Source of the DNA: CAYQMF01 sp964418595
Lineage (GTDB): Bacteria > Planctomycetota > UBA1135 > UBA2386
NCBI GenBank assembly: GCA_964418595.1
Contig: CAYQMF010000044.1
Span: 1 to 44,219 of the forward strand
DNA length: 44,219 nucleotides
Direction of reading: 5' to 3'
The translations under genes and the position numbers were made by a program. Under the pieces are notes generated by a model that saw only the letters and a program-made list of their open reading frames with translations, made no database searches and had not been told where the DNA came from. Every line of letters starts with the position of its first letter. Within the stretch, counting starts at the first letter, position 1. Of the stretch, positions 40,985 through 44,219 are shown in pieces.

Positions 40985-42626
40985 CAGCGGATGACGTCGA
41001 ACCGGTTCGGGCCCACCGGCCAGATCGGCCAGAAGCTCATCACCGGGCGGCCGAGCACGTGGGCGCGCGGCACGAACTGCACTTTCCCGCTGAAGGGCTT
41101 CCAGGGGCCGTTCTCGCCCTCGAACCACACCGCGCGCGCGCCGTACGACTTGTCCGGGTCGGTGCCGAGCACGGGCTTGCCGCGCAGCACGTGGACCTCA
41201 CCCACGAGGTCCGTGAACACCACCGCGTCGTGCTCCGGCACGATCACCGGATTCTCGTCGGCGTCGACCGGGTCGCTGAGCCCGCGGGCGCGGGCGTTGC
41301 CCACCACCTTGCGCGCCGACGGGTTGCGCGCCGGATCGACGAGCCGGCCCTGTTCGTCGACGCCGACCGTCAGCGCCGTCCACTCGCGCGCGTCCGCCGA
41401 CTGGTCGGGGTTGTCGCCCATCATGAAGTAGTGGCCTGCGGGCACCTCGATCACCTCGCGGACGCCGACGCTGCCGCGCTTGTAGTGCAGGTCGCGGTCG
41501 ATGCGCAGGTCGCCGAAGCGCAGCGTGCCGCCGCCGCGGACGGCGATGAAGGGGGCCACCCCGGACACGTACGAGCCGCTCGCGGCGCTGCGCGGCTGCA
41601 TGTCGACGTCGTCGAGGACGAGCCAGGGCAGGCACTCGAGTTCGCTCACCACGTCGCCGTCGCGTTCGAGCCGGAGCTGGCCGTCGAGGTGCGTGAAGCG
41701 GATGGCGGTCGCCTCGCCGACGGCGAGTGCGAACGCGACGCTCTCGCCCGCCTTGACCTCCTTGCCGTCCTCCTTGATCCACAGCTTCGCCTGCCCACCG
41801 ATCAGGGTCGCGCCGAAGCGCAGTCCCTTCTTGGCGGTGCGCTTGACGTCGAGCTCAATGCTCACGTCGTCGACGGTGGCCGACGGCGTGAGCACAAACG
41901 CGATGCGCGCGTCGGGAACCCCCTCGAACGGAATGCCCGCGAGCTCCGTGCTGGCTCGCATCGCGCGCGCCACCGAAGTCGGGTAGCCGTCGTAGATCCG
42001 GTTGCACACGCCGCCGTGGCCGGCGTCGACGTAGCTGAGCGTGACGCTGCGCTGAGGCTCGTTGCTCACCTGCAACGTGTCGCCGTCCTCCGTCCAGCCG
42101 CGCGTCGGCTGCGGCGAGAAGTAGCCGTCCAGCGCGCTCTTGCCGCCGTCGAGCTGCCTGCGCGCGGGGAACAGGTTCATCCAGATCCGCGACTGCAGCT
42201 TCGCCGGCCGCCGCAACGGCGTCTGCTCCTTGCCCGCCGCGTCGACCGGCACGAGATTGCCGCCGGCGATGAGGAAGCGGTCGCCGGGCAGGCCGACGAT
42301 GCGCTTGACGTAGCTCTGGATCTGGCGGATGGGGTAGCGGAACACCGCGATGTCCCAGCGCTTGGGATCTCCGAACGCGTAGCAGAGCTTGTCGACCAGC
42401 AGGCGATCGTGCACGCCCGCCTCGCGCGACCCCATCATCGTCGGCTGCATCGACGGGGTCGGGATCATGTAGGCCTCGATGAGGAAGGGCTTGAGCAGCA
42501 CCGCGAACAGGATCGCGATCGCGAACGACTCGATGTTGTCGCGCACCGGCCGCAGCGACTTGCGCTTCTTCGTGGGGGCCACCGCGTCCGCAGTCACCGG
42601 CAGCGCCACGTCCGACACCTCCACCA

Positions 42627-42627
<1 letters not shown>
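40984..42627 (-). CDS. lepB: Signal peptidase I with large insertion
   Basis: The product is 547 aa, about twice the usual length. An N-terminal membrane segment (AIAILFAVLLKPFLIEAYMI) leads into MIPTPSMQPTMMG with catalytic Ser59. SYVKRIVGLPGD has the general base Lys108, and MMGDNPDQSADAREW (about 403-417) is the box E-like motif. Between Lys108 and this motif there are some 290 residues, including a beta-rich domain (VSIELDVKRTAKKGLRFGA). This resembles the extended planctomycete type I signal peptidases. The enzyme removes signal peptides at the outer face of the cytoplasmic membrane. The start overlaps the lepA stop (TGATG). Confidence 0.93.

Positions 42628-44219
<1,592 letters not shown>

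Overview
This is GC-rich bacterial chromosomal DNA, most likely from a member of the Planctomycetota. The support is the set of gene families rather than any rRNA: a 1719-residue fusion of FG-GAP-like repeats, a PVC-type membrane-bound dehydrogenase propeller, a CxxCH haem-binding domain and a DUF1080 domain; secreted proteins ending in a C-terminal module typical of planctomycetes; a sigma factor coupled to a transmembrane serine/threonine kinase; Gfo/Idh/MocA oxidoreductases; and a lepA-lepB-lptB core block. Long open frames lie opposite almost every real gene because of the high GC, and they were ignored. No rRNA, tRNA or CRISPR array was seen.

Layout. 162-2801 (minus) is accessory: a translationally coupled pair (Cys-rich protein plus membrane-anchored protein) downstream of three tandem paralogous ~113-aa proteins. 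2889-4965 is a scar. The 3' part of a sigma-like gene is cut by an IS66 transposase fragment, which is cut by an IS21-type end, a run of five hairpins and a decapitated istB. 5134-10577 (mostly minus) holds a Tat-type exported protein, a degenerate gluzincin-like protein, an EEP nuclease/phosphatase, a second Cys-rich plus anchored-protein pair and a DUF962 protein. 10668-14305 (minus) holds a broken secreted protein and a secreted BTRD1-repeat serine hydrolase resembling polyglycine hydrolases. 14460-17719 (plus) is a sigma factor and kinase pair. 17853-22814 (minus) is a probable four-gene unit: an OmpA-domain protein, a phosphodiester-glycosidase-like protein, a frameshifted carboxypeptidase-regulatory-like protein and a membrane-anchored protein. 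22911-29086 holds a B12-binding radical SAM protein, another Ig-like-repeat protein, a Gfo/Idh/MocA oxidoreductase, a small membrane protein and an MNT/HEPN toxin-antitoxin pair. 29369-34528 is the giant fusion. 34551-35992 is a further Cys-rich plus anchored-protein pair, divergent from a sigma-like gene (36219-36752). 36931-44219 is housekeeping-like: M20 dipeptidase, LAB_N protein, NAD-dependent dehydrogenase, then lepA, lepB and lptB in one minus-strand, stop-start overlapping unit.

The most interesting candidate system is a recurrent two-gene module: a small secreted Cys-rich protein ending in a hydrophobic strand plus CxxC or CxC, followed by a single-pass membrane-anchored protein. It occurs two or three times. 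One copy is divergent from a sigma-like gene, and another lies in the same transcriptional direction as a relic of a homologous sigma-like gene. Other unexplained structures are a 229-bp inverted repeat with hairpin tips (39952-40180), a 65-nt three-way-junction element (8198-8262) and the five-hairpin cluster (4327-4451).
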